NCBI RefSeq assembly: GCF_016862195.1
Contig: NZ_BOMM01000067.1
Coordinates: 52,494 to 116,493 of the forward strand
DNA length: 64,000 nt
Reading direction: 5' to 3'
DNA from: Paractinoplanes ferrugineus
Lineage (GTDB): Bacteria > Actinomycetota > Actinomycetes > Mycobacteriales > Micromonosporaceae
The position numbers and the translations under genes are program-made. The notes under the pieces were generated by a model. That model saw only the letters and a program-made list of their open reading frames with translations. It did no database searches and had not been told where the DNA came from. Positions 15,847-24,120 of this stretch are shown here, in pieces; the first letter of the stretch is position 1; every line of letters begins with the position of its first letter.

Positions 15847-16794
15847 TCAGACCAGACCTGCGCGGTGGAAAGCGTCAAGCGTCTTCGGGTCGTCCAGTGC
15901 GCCGACGTCACCCAGGTAACGGACCGTCGCGCCGGCGGCGGCGGCGATGTCGCGGGTGACGCTCTCGGCCGGGTAGCTGTCGTGCATCACCTCGGCCACC
16001 TCGTCGTCGGTGAGCCCGAGCTCGAACAGTGCGTAGCTCACCGCCCGGTAGTCCGGCTCCAGGAAGATCCGGATCAGGTCCGGGAAGACCGGGCCGAGCT
16101 CGCGGCGCTGTGCGGTCGACAGCGCCGTCCAGAACTCGCCCAGCAGGCAGTGGAAGTAGGCGTGGTGACGGCCCTCGTCCTCGGCGTGGTCGGCGACCAC
16201 GCTTCGCACGACGCGGGGCAGGCGCGGGTCTTTGGGCAGATCCGAGAGGATGGCCGAAATGAGCGTTTCACTCACCACGCTGAAAGCGATGGACGCGCTT
16301 CCGCGAATCTCCCCGTCGAGATCGTGTCGCACTTTCGCCAAGCGGTCGATGAATTGCGGCCGGGCCGGCAATGCTATCGGGACACCGGTGTGTTCGGAGA
16401 CCTGCTCCATGAGGTCGTTCGAGAATTGTGCGTGCCATGCCTCGTCGGTGGTGATGCAGAACGCGTCCCGCAGCATGCGAACGGGTAGGTGCAGGCCGGA
16501 CCGGCCGAGGCTGATGTCGATGGTCACCGGGATCACCGCGGTGGCCTCGAGCTCGGTGGTGAAGTGCAGATACTGGAACAACCGGGAGGTGAGAATCCGC
16601 TTCGGTGCGGCCGGCCCTCGGGCGACGACCAGAGGATGCCCGGCCGCCGGCACGAGCTCCGGCGGGAAATAGGTGTCCGACGGCTCGTCCGCGGCCATTT
16701 CCCGGCGCGGCTTGACGCGTACGCCGGCGCGCTTTTCCCATCTTTCGAATGCGCTCCGATAAACGGGAACCACGCGATGCGCTGACATCGTCAT
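15847..16794 (-). CDS. AurF-like diiron oxygenase
   Basis: A 315-residue helical protein of the p-aminobenzoate N-oxygenase family. Carboxylate/His ligand motifs are visible: E81 or E83 in TTELEATAVIP, E118 and H121 in DEAWHAQF, a Glu in SVVSETLISAI, and EDEGRHHAYF near residue 210. AurF relatives oxidise amines to hydroxylamines or nitro groups, and some hydroxylate carbon. A frame extends upstream to a GTG at 16941, three bases after the MFS stop, giving 364 residues. ATG 16794 fits the family N-terminus better, though its ribosome-binding site is weak. In this cluster it predicts a nitrogen or carbon oxidation of the phosphonate; no obvious aminotransferase is present to supply the amine. 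Confidence 0.8.
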   Translation of the reverse strand: MTMSAHRVVPVYRSAFERWEKRAGVRVKPRREMAADEPSDTYFPPELVPAAGHPLVVARGPAAPKRILTSRLFQYLHFTTELEATAVIPVTIDISLGRSGLHLPVRMLRDAFCITTDEAWHAQFSNDLMEQVSEHTGVPIALPARPQFIDRLAKVRHDLDGEIRGSASIAFSVVSETLISAILSDLPKDPRLPRVVRSVVADHAEDEGRHHAYFHCLLGEFWTALSTAQRRELGPVFPDLIRIFLEPDYRAVSYALFELGLTDDEVAEVMHDSYPAESVTRDIAAAAGATVRYLGDVGALDDPKTLDAFHRAGLV

Positions 16795-16944
16795 GCCGTG
16801 CACGATACCCGGCGTGCGGATATCGGACACTGTTTCGGTGTTCTCCGAAAGGTAGCTGGAATTCCTATTCGCTCGGGCGCCGAGCGCTTCGGTGAACCGT
16901 CGGCGGAAGTCCGGGAGTCCGGTGGCCGGACTCGTCCGCACACC

Positions 16945-18183
16945 TCACGCGGCGTCCTCCAGATGGTGAAGCCGCCGCACCCGGCTGCTCCCCAGGGCCA
17001 GGGGCGCCGCCGCCGCGGCCACCGCCGCCGCGGCCAGACCGGCGCGGGGCTCCCACAGCTGCGCCAAGGTGCCGGCCACCAGAGATCCGATCGGGATGGC
17101 GCTCCAGGAGACGAAACGAACCGAGGCCATGACGCGGGGGAGTATCTCCGGCGGAGAGACGGTCTGCCGATGCGTACGGGTCAGCACCGACAGCATCACG
17201 ACCCCCGCCGCGAAGCCGGTCACGCCGATACCGAAGGAGATCAGCGCGAACCGGCCGGAGGCCAACGGCATGAAGAGTGAGAGCAATGCTCCGCCGAGGA
17301 CGGCGACGAGCACCATCCGCCCACTGCCGAATCGCCGGCTGAGGGGCGCGACCGCGGCGGCGCCCACCACCGTGCCCACGCCGTCCAGCGCGAACATCAG
17401 ACCCACTTGTCCCGGCCCCAGGCCGAGCGAACGAACGAGAAACGGGGACATGACGGCGAACACCGCGCCGGCGGCGAAGTTGACCGCGGTGGCGGCGATG
17501 ACCGACGGGCGGATCACCGGATGGCCGAACACGAAACGTAGCCCCTCGCCGATCTGCCGGGAGAGCGAGACCCGCTCGGCCGGCGGCGGAGTGCTGGGCA
17601 GCGCATCGGTCCGGCCGAGGATCACAGCGGAAACGAGGTAACTGACCGCATCGGTCAAGATGCCGGCCGCTGCGCCGGCGGTCTGCACGAGCAGGCCGCC
17701 CAACGCCGGCCCCACCGTCTGAGTGGTCGCGAAGGTGCCGGAGATCAGGCCGTTGCGGGCGACCAGCTGCTCGCGGGGCACGATGCGCGGCATCGCGGTG
17801 GAGTTCGCCACGTCGAAGAGGCTTCCGGCCAGACCGACCACCAGCGCGACCACCAGCAGTTGAGCGAGGCTGAGCAGGTCAAGCCAGACGGCGACGGGGA
17901 TCGTCAGCATGGCCGCCGCCTGCACCAGGTTCGTGACGACCTGAAGACCCCGGAGCGGATATCGCTGCACGATGACACCCGCGGGCAGTCCGATCACCAC
18001 GATCGCCGCGTAGCCGGCGGCGGTCAGCAACCCCATCTCGAAGTTCGACGGGTTGAGGGTGCTCAGCGCGACCAGGGGCAGAGCCACGGTGCTGATGCCG
18101 GTTCCCGTCGTGCTGATCGCGGAGGCCGTCCAGAACTTCCAGAACGTGCGTGAATCGGTACCGTGCTTCGCGGTTTCCGCCAA
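16945..18183 (-). CDS. MFS transporter, DHA3/EntS-like, probable phosphonate exporter
   Basis: A 412-residue integral membrane protein with about 12 hydrophobic segments. The family loops VIVQRYPLRGLQ and PLSRRFGSGR occur after TM2 and TM8. The TTG start at 18183 is supported by AAGGAG six bases upstream. It lies at the 5' end of a minus-strand unit with the AurF-like gene. Export or self-resistance is the natural role at a cluster edge. The substrate cannot be read from the sequence. Confidence 0.85.
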   Translation of the reverse strand: MAETAKHGTDSRTFWKFWTASAISTTGTGISTVALPLVALSTLNPSNFEMGLLTAAGYAAIVVIGLPAGVIVQRYPLRGLQVVTNLVQAAAMLTIPVAVWLDLLSLAQLLVVALVVGLAGSLFDVANSTAMPRIVPREQLVARNGLISGTFATTQTVGPALGGLLVQTAGAAAGILTDAVSYLVSAVILGRTDALPSTPPPAERVSLSRQIGEGLRFVFGHPVIRPSVIAATAVNFAAGAVFAVMSPFLVRSLGLGPGQVGLMFALDGVGTVVGAAAVAPLSRRFGSGRMVLVAVLGGALLSLFMPLASGRFALISFGIGVTGFAAGVVMLSVLTRTHRQTVSPPEILPRVMASVRFVSWSAIPIGSLVAGTLAQLWEPRAGLAAAAVAAAAAPLALGSSRVRRLHHLEDAA

Positions 18184-18460
18184 CGTGACTCCTTACCTTG
18201 ACACCACAGTGGATCTCGATCACGCTACTACAAGACGTAATTTTATATCGGTAAATGTGGCTTAGTTCCTTTTATCGCGGTCGACAAGTCGGTCGGAGGC
18301 AGTGCCCGCCGTATGGGTAATGATAATTTCTGGACTTTTCTATTTGACTCACGTTTTAAGGTCGGGTAGCGGTTTTGTCCCTCAGCGGGGGGATAGGTAT
18401 GAAGCGGCCACTTGGTCACTCTGTGATGTAGACGCTCAAATCTACTCAAGGAGGATCAAG
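18184..18460. promoter_or_regulatory. AT-rich intergenic stretch upstream of the MFS gene
   Basis: About 280 bp with a strong local drop in GC (18225-18290 and 18320-18365). It should hold the promoter for the MFS/AurF unit reading left. It also marks the right edge of the phosphonate cluster. No ORF is supported. Confidence 0.4.
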
Positions 18461-18700
18461 TTGGGGCGGTTCCGCGGCGAGGTGCATGACTGTTTCATCG
18501 CTTGGGCGGATGGCTTGTTCGAGCTGGTCGACGGGCTGTCGCAGCCTGTCGCGGTTGATGGTGTCGCGCATCTCACTGTGCCCAGGACGGCGAGGATCTT
18601 GCTGGTAGGCAGCACTGACGATGGTGGGGGCGTCGGCGGTGAACTGGGACCGCTCCGTCGAACGGGGGACTCACAGCGGGGAAGTTCAAATGGCCGTTGA
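18461..18700 (+). pseudogene. N-terminal remnant of an IS701-type transposase
   Basis: A TTG at 18461 preceded by a perfect AAGGAGG opens a 79-codon frame. Its first half (GRFRGEVHDCFIAWADGLF then ELVDGL) resembles the start of large actinobacterial IS701-family transposases. After about 40 codons the resemblance ends and the frame closes. The remaining 350 or more residues of a transposase are absent, so this is a remnant. Confidence 0.4.
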
Positions 18701-19145
18701 CATCCGGCAGCTTTCTCCACTGCATCGCTGAGACGCATGCCGTCCGTGCCAGCCGAGAAAGACGTCCACGCGGTGACCGGATCGGAAGCCCGGCACCGTG
18801 GCTCGAAGGAATCGCACCACCATCCGAGGTGCTTGGCGAACCACCCGCTCGAGGATCGCCGCGAACCGATCGTTGCGGAAGGTGATGGGCGGTTCGCCGG
18901 TTCGGCTCACGGGCATGCGCATGGCCGTGCATGGGGCCGACGGGTGCCGATGTGGGTCAGAGGTGCTCGCCTTCTCCGCGAGCGTTGCGCCACAGCTGCT
19001 CGAACTTATCCGTGCTGGTCTCCCACCGCGCCAGGTCAGGATCGTAGAGATCATGCGGTGGGTTGAACGACCGGCCGGCATGGTCTCGGCATCCATGTCG
19101 ACCTCGTCCAGCTCGCCATCTGCAAACCGCGCCCCCAGAGGCGTA
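18701..19145 (-). pseudogene. decayed coding DNA, unidentified
   Basis: On the minus strand a protein-like run FADGELDEVDMDAETMPAGR shifts frame near 19065. It continues FNPPHDLYDPDLARWETS and then DKFEQLWRNARGEGEHL before a stop near 18957. This looks like the C-terminal end of a frameshifted gene. Nearer 18700-18925 a further open frame has no recognisable family. I cannot name the parent gene. Confidence 0.3.
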
Positions 19146-20594
19146 TCAGCGCACCGCGGTGTCGTCCCCGGCGGCCGACCACTTGCTCGCGGAGGGCGGG
19201 GAGGCGGCCGGAAGACTGACCTGAAGCAGCGCGCCACCGCGGGCGGAGCGGGCGACGCCGGTCCGGCCGCCGTGGGCGTCGACGACCCGCCGCACGATCG
19301 ACAGTCCGAGACCGGATCCCGGCAACGCCCGGGCGCTGTCGGCACGGTAGAACCGGTCGAACACCCGCGGTACGTCGGCGGCGTCGATACCCGGGCCGGC
19401 GTCGTCGACCTCGAGCAACGCCCACGCGCCCTCGGTCAGGAGCCGGACCTGGACCGGCTGGTCCGCGGGGGACCACTTGCCGGCGTTGTCGATGAGGTTG
19501 AGCACAGCCCGCTGCAGCGCGGCGGGCCGCCCACTCACCCACACGGAGCTCACGTCGAGCATGACCTCAATGTCGGGCATGCGCGAACGCGCCCGGGTCG
19601 CGGCGGCCACCACCACGTCGGCGAGGTCGATAAGCTCGGTGCTCTCGTCGCTGACATCGCCGCGGGCCACCTCGGTCAACTCGGTGGCGAGGGTGCTCAG
19701 CTCGGCCAGCTGGGCGCCGAGATCATGGAGCAGCCGGCTACGGCTCGCCGCCGGCAGCGCGCTTTCCAGGGTGCCGCGCCGATCGAGCCGGATCAGCAGC
19801 TCGACGTTGAGGCGCAGGCTGGTGAGCGGCGTCTTGAGCTCGTGCGCTGCGTCCTCGGCGAGCAGCCGCTGGGACTGCCGGGAGTCCCGCAGCGCGGTGA
19901 GCATGTCGTTGATCGACTGAGTCAGCCGCCGGATCTCCCCGCCGCCCTCGTCCGGGATGTCGGCGTCGAGATTCCGGGTCTGCGCGACATGTACCGCGGC
20001 GGCGGTCAGCCGGTCGATCGGTGCCAGCCCGGTCCGGGCCACGGTCCGCCCGACCAGGGCGCCCCCGGCCACGCAGAACAGCCCGATCAACAGCATCCCG
20101 AACCCGAACTCGTTGATCGGGCTGTCGTCGGCAAGGTCGGCCACCTGAACCGCGCCGTCACCCACCCGCAGCGTGTAGACGCGGTAGCCGTCGTTCCAGT
20201 CGGTCGACTCCAGCAGGTCGGGAGCGGCGCCTTGCACCACGCGCCGGGCGTCCTCACTGACCGGGGGCAGCGCCGGCTGGCCTACTGGCGTCCGGGTCGA
20301 ACCGCCGGGCAGGATGACCCGCACCAGCCTGCCGGTTCCGGGGTACGGCGGCAGCGGAACCTGCGCCAGTCCGGCGCGATCCGCGTTGGCTGCCAGGACG
20401 CGGGAGTCGGCGTGCAGCTGAGCCTCGGCGGTGGCCCGTAGCTTGCGGTCCATCAGCTCGCTGGCGACCTGGAAGGACACGAATACGCTGACCGCGATGG
20501 CGGTCGCCGCGATCACCGTCATTCTGGTCCGCAAGGACTGCCGGCGCCACCACCGGATCCACCGACGCGGCTTCCGGCCCCCGGACCTGGTCAC
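19146..20594 (-). CDS. sensor histidine kinase
   Basis: A 482-residue membrane kinase. TM1 is near residues 25-47 and an extracytoplasmic sensor region spans about 48-155. TM2 (about 156-180, FGFGMLLIGLFCVAGGALVG) leads into HAMP and then HisKA with LAEDAAHELKTPLTSLRLN (phosphoacceptor His). The HATPase_c domain shows NLIDNAGKWSP, DDAGPGI and GSGLGLSIVRRVVDAHGG. The GTG start at 20594 overlaps the response regulator stop by 4 bp, so the pair is co-translated. The sensor domain gives no clue to the signal. The next plus-direction neighbour is an MMPL exporter, a possible target. Confidence 0.93.
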   Translation of the reverse strand: MTRSGGRKPRRWIRWWRRQSLRTRMTVIAATAIAVSVFVSFQVASELMDRKLRATAEAQLHADSRVLAANADRAGLAQVPLPPYPGTGRLVRVILPGGSTRTPVGQPALPPVSEDARRVVQGAAPDLLESTDWNDGYRVYTLRVGDGAVQVADLADDSPINEFGFGMLLIGLFCVAGGALVGRTVARTGLAPIDRLTAAAVHVAQTRNLDADIPDEGGGEIRRLTQSINDMLTALRDSRQSQRLLAEDAAHELKTPLTSLRLNVELLIRLDRRGTLESALPAASRSRLLHDLGAQLAELSTLATELTEVARGDVSDESTELIDLADVVVAAATRARSRMPDIEVMLDVSSVWVSGRPAALQRAVLNLIDNAGKWSPADQPVQVRLLTEGAWALLEVDDAGPGIDAADVPRVFDRFYRADSARALPGSGLGLSIVRRVVDAHGGRTGVARSARGGALLQVSLPAASPPSASKWSAAGDDTAVR

Positions 20595-21283
20595 GGAGGT
20601 GTCTCCCGCAACGTGTATCCCAGTCCACGCAGCGTATAGATCAATCGGGGTTCATCCTCGGCCTCCATCTTGCGGCGCAGATAGCTCACGTACACCTGGA
20701 GGTTGTTGGCGGTGGTGCTCATGTCGAAACCCCAGATCGCCTCGAACAGCGCGTCGCGACCCAGCACCCGGGTCGCGTTGCGCACCAGGACCTCCAGGAG
20801 GGAGAACTCGGTCCGGGTCAGGCGCAGCGGGCGCCCGCCACGCCACGCCTCGAACCGGTCGGGATCGAGCCGTACGTCGGCGAACGACAGGACCGGCGAC
20901 TCCCCGCCGGCCGGCGCGCGCCGGCGCAGCAGGGCCCGCACCCGGGCCAGCAACTCCTCGGTGGCGAACGGCTTGGGCAGATAGTCGTCCGCGCCAGCGT
21001 CCAGCCCCGCGACCCGGTCGGCGACCTGATCTCGGGCGGTCAGCATCAACACCGGCAGATCCCGGCCCGCCGCCCGCAACCGCCGGCAGGTCTCCAACCC
21101 GCCGAGACGGGGCATCATCACGTCCAGGATCAGCAGATCCAGCGTGTCACCGCCGGCCCCGGCGACCCCGTCGAGTACGGCGAGACCGTTGGCGACGGTG
21201 CTGGTGTCATACCCCTCGACCTGGAGCACGCGCTCCAGCGACTCACGGATGGCCGCCTCATCATCCGCAATCATGATCCGCAC
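20591..21283 (-). CDS. OmpR/PhoB-family response regulator
   Basis: A 230-residue regulator. The receiver domain (IMIADDEAAIRES, phosphoacceptor Asp in LLILDVMMPRLGG, Lys in YLPKPFA) is followed by a winged-helix DNA-binding domain (LTRTEFSLLEVLVRN...STTANNLQVYVSYLRRKM). GTG 21283 is chosen because it starts the first receiver strand and follows GAGGGG; ATG 21274 is possible. It is the first gene of a two-gene operon with the sensor kinase. Confidence 0.94.
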   Translation of the reverse strand: MRIMIADDEAAIRESLERVLQVEGYDTSTVANGLAVLDGVAGAGGDTLDLLILDVMMPRLGGLETCRRLRAAGRDLPVLMLTARDQVADRVAGLDAGADDYLPKPFATEELLARVRALLRRRAPAGGESPVLSFADVRLDPDRFEAWRGGRPLRLTRTEFSLLEVLVRNATRVLGRDALFEAIWGFDMSTTANNLQVYVSYLRRKMEAEDEPRLIYTLRGLGYTLRETPP

Positions 21284-21551
21284 GCCGGCCCACCCCTCTA
21301 ACCGATGCCTTCGGCGCTGATCCTCCCTGATCAACCTGAGGTCAGTATTAAAGACACTGCCGCTTGATCGACCGGTAGTTGGATCTGCGCGCGGCCCGGC
21401 CGTGGGCACCGGCTGCTCGTCTGACGCCGTATGAGTGCTTGCGCGCCGGCCTACTACGTCTGTCACGGACTGAGGAAGACCCGCGCCGGGCACGGGAGAA
21501 GATCCGGGACGGGCCGGCTACCCGTCCTGGATCCAGTCCGTGCCGCAGCGT

Positions 21552-23705
21552 TCACCGTTGCAGTGCGGGCTCCTGGTCGGCGGCGAGCGATTGCCGCCCG
21601 GGCGGCGGCGTCTCCGCAGCCGGCCGGGACAGCCGGCTGGGCCACCAGATCCGGCGACCGATCAGCAGGGTGAGGGCGGGTACCAGGACCGACCGCACCA
21701 GCAGGGCGTCGAGCAGCACCCCGAAGGCGACCAGGAATCCGAGCTCGACCAGCATCACCAGCGGAAGTGAGACGAGGACCGCGAACGTGGCCGCCAGGAC
21801 CAGGCCGGCCGAGGTGATGACGCCGCCGGTGGCGGAGAGTGCCTTGAGGATGCCGTCTCTGGTGCCGAGGCGCACGGTCTCTTCCCGGGCCCGGTGGGTC
21901 AGGAAGATGTTGTAGTCGACGCCGAGCGCCACCAGGAACATGAAGGCCAGCAGAGGTACCGAGTAGTCGATGCCCTTGAACCCGAGGACCGTGTCGAAGA
22001 TGAACACGCCGCCGCCGAAGGCTGCGCCGAAGGAGACGATCACGGTGGCCATCAGCATCAGCGGGGCCACGATTGCGCGCAGCAGCAGCCCGAGGATGAT
22101 CAGGACGACGGCGAGTACCAGCGGGATCACCACCTTCTGATCGCGCCTGGTGGTCACGTCGGTGTCGAGGTGCTCTGCGCTGGGCCCGCCGACGATCGCT
22201 TCCGCCCCGTCCACCGTGTGCACGGCGGTGCGCACCCGCCTGATCGTGTCGTACTCCGCGGTGGTGTCCGGCGCGTCCTTCGGGAACACCGAGATGTCGA
22301 CCCAGCCCTCCTTGGTCTCACCCGTTTCGACCTGTGCCACGCCGGGGGTGTGCTTGACGACGTCGAGAACCTGCTTCTGGTACGCCGCCCGGGTGAAGAC
22401 CGTCATCGGCTGACCCCCGAGCTCCGGGAAGTGCTCGCGCAGAACGGTGAAGCCGGCGACCGATTCCGGCGTGGACAGGAACTGGTCCTGCTCCCGCAGG
22501 GTGCTGGTGTTGCCAGTCAGCCCGACGGTGAGCACGCCGAGGATTCCCAGCGAAGCGAGCGTCGCCATCCACCGGCGGCGGCTGATGGCGGCACCGAGGC
22601 GTCCCCACAGCCCTGGCTTCTGCTGCATGGCCGTGCCGAACCGTGGGATGGCCGGCCAGAAGATCCGCCGGCCGAGCACCACGAGCACGGCCGGGAACAG
22701 GGTCAGCATGGCCACCAGGGCGCACAGGATGCCGGCCGCACCGATCGGGCCCAGCCCACGGGTTTCGTTCAGGTCCGCGGCGAGCAGGCAAAGCAGGCCG
22801 GCGATGACCGTGGCCGCAGATGCGACGATGGCCGGCGCCGCGCCGCGGAGTGCGTGGAGCATCGCGACTCGGACGTTCTGGTGCTGGTGCAGTGCCTCCC
22901 GATATCGGGCGATGAGCAACAGCGCATAGTCCGTGCCGACGCCGAACACCAGAATCGTCAGCAGCGCCGAGTTCTGGCTGTTGATCACGAGGCCGAAGCC
23001 CTCGACGAGCAGGTAGACGGTCGCCATCGAGGTCAGCGCGGCCACGCCCACCGCCATCAGCGGGATGAACCACAACACCGGGCTGCGGTAGGTGAGGATG
23101 AGCAGGATGGTGACGACGATGACGGTGGTCAGGAAGACCTGCACGTCGATGCCGTCGAAGACAGCGTCCATATCGGCGTCGATCCCGGCCGGGCCGGTCA
23201 CGTCGAGGTCCAGGCCGGCCGGGCGGTCCTTCGCGGTGTCGCGCATCGGGCCGATGAGGACCGCCGGTTCGCCGTAGCTCGCGCTCACGTTGAGGGTGAA
23301 CATCATCGCCTTGCCGTCGTTGGAGATCTGCGTCGGCGGGCCCTCGTCGTTCTCGATGGCCGGCGGTGTCACCTTCGGCGGGTACCGCGTGGCCATGGTC
23401 TTGTAGTGATGCTCGGCCGCCGCACGGTCGTCGGCGGTGACACCGCCGGCCCGGTGATACACGAAGACGAACGTGTTTTCCTCACCACCGGGAAGCTTGT
23501 CCGCCAGTGCCGCCACCTTGGTGGAGTCGGCGCTGGCGGGCAGGGCGTCCACGGCCCTGTCTTTGGTCACCGAGCTCAGCTTTCCGCTCAGCGGCACCAT
23601 GACCGCCGCCAGCGCCACCCACAAGCCGATCACCAGCCACGGTACCCACCGGCTCGCCAACCGGCCGGGCGGCGTTTCCCTGGTCGGCGCTACATTGACT
23701 GCCAT
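21552..23705 (-). CDS. MMPL/RND-family exporter
   Basis: A 717-residue integral membrane protein. ATG 23705 follows GGAGGAAAG. It has the duplicated MMPL layout: a single TM near residue 22, a large extracytoplasmic loop, five TMs with VFGVGTDYALLLIARYREAL, a second loop, then TMs with MFLVALGVDYNIFLTHR. The two GxxxDY motifs are the proton-relay region of the family. Actinobacterial members export lipids, pigments or antibiotics. Its promoter carries a 38-bp element also found, inverted, before the amidohydrolase gene, so the two are probably co-regulated. Confidence 0.92.
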   Translation of the reverse strand: MAVNVAPTRETPPGRLASRWVPWLVIGLWVALAAVMVPLSGKLSSVTKDRAVDALPASADSTKVAALADKLPGGEENTFVFVYHRAGGVTADDRAAAEHHYKTMATRYPPKVTPPAIENDEGPPTQISNDGKAMMFTLNVSASYGEPAVLIGPMRDTAKDRPAGLDLDVTGPAGIDADMDAVFDGIDVQVFLTTVIVVTILLILTYRSPVLWFIPLMAVGVAALTSMATVYLLVEGFGLVINSQNSALLTILVFGVGTDYALLLIARYREALHQHQNVRVAMLHALRGAAPAIVASAATVIAGLLCLLAADLNETRGLGPIGAAGILCALVAMLTLFPAVLVVLGRRIFWPAIPRFGTAMQQKPGLWGRLGAAISRRRWMATLASLGILGVLTVGLTGNTSTLREQDQFLSTPESVAGFTVLREHFPELGGQPMTVFTRAAYQKQVLDVVKHTPGVAQVETGETKEGWVDISVFPKDAPDTTAEYDTIRRVRTAVHTVDGAEAIVGGPSAEHLDTDVTTRRDQKVVIPLVLAVVLIILGLLLRAIVAPLMLMATVIVSFGAAFGGGVFIFDTVLGFKGIDYSVPLLAFMFLVALGVDYNIFLTHRAREETVRLGTRDGILKALSATGGVITSAGLVLAATFAVLVSLPLVMLVELGFLVAFGVLLDALLVRSVLVPALTLLIGRRIWWPSRLSRPAAETPPPGRQSLAADQEPALQR

Positions 23706-23734
23706 CTTTCCTCCTACGCCAGCGTTACATCGCT

Positions 23735-23772
23735 TGTCCGACGCCGAGTTCGTACCGAGCGAATCTGAGACG
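23735..23772 (-). promoter_or_regulatory. shared 38-bp promoter/operator element, copy upstream of the MMPL exporter
   Basis: Reading toward the exporter this copy matches the 24059-24096 copy at 37 of 38 positions. It contains ATTCG-7-CGAAC, a near dyad, and lies about 30 bp before the start codon. Such an exact shared block in front of two divergent genes is best explained as a common operator/promoter. The 286 bp between the copies hold no supported gene. Confidence 0.65.
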
Positions 23773-24058
23773 AGCATTAATGTGCTGATCAGACCGGTTG
23801 ACAGCGGTTGGGTCGGATGAGGAATACGACGACTCGACCGGTCCGTCCGGGTGGTGACGGTGTTCACCCGTGCGGTGTACGAGGGCGCAGCCGCGTGGTC
23901 GACCAGGCTCGACAGGAGCGCCGTGACTGTTCGTCGTTGGCATCCAGGGGCGGCCGAGCACTGACGTCCACGGCCAGGGCAAGCCGCCCGCGCCGCGGTA
24001 GCGGAGGCATGCGGCGGGGCGCCTGGCTCGGGCGACCGCCCTGAGCATTTCTAACGTC

Positions 24059-24096
24059 CGTCTCAGATTCGCTCGGTACGAATTCGGCGTCGGACA
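24059..24096 (+). promoter_or_regulatory. shared 38-bp promoter/operator element, copy upstream of the amidohydrolase
   Basis: This is the inverted partner of 23735-23772, differing at one base, with a perfect ATTCG-7-CGAAT dyad. It ends 24 bp before the ATG at 24121, so a repressor bound here could cover the promoter and transcription start. Confidence 0.65.
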
Positions 24097-24120
24097 GAAC
24101 ACACCGGAAGAGGGACTGAC

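Noticed and set aside
18798..20441. 547-codon plus-strand frame
   Set aside because: Mostly antisense to the histidine kinase, which has all kinase boxes; the frame is low-complexity.
21894..23768. 624-codon plus-strand open frame
   Set aside because: Antisense to the MMPL exporter, whose membrane motifs are convincing; the plus frame is His/Glu/Arg-rich shadow.
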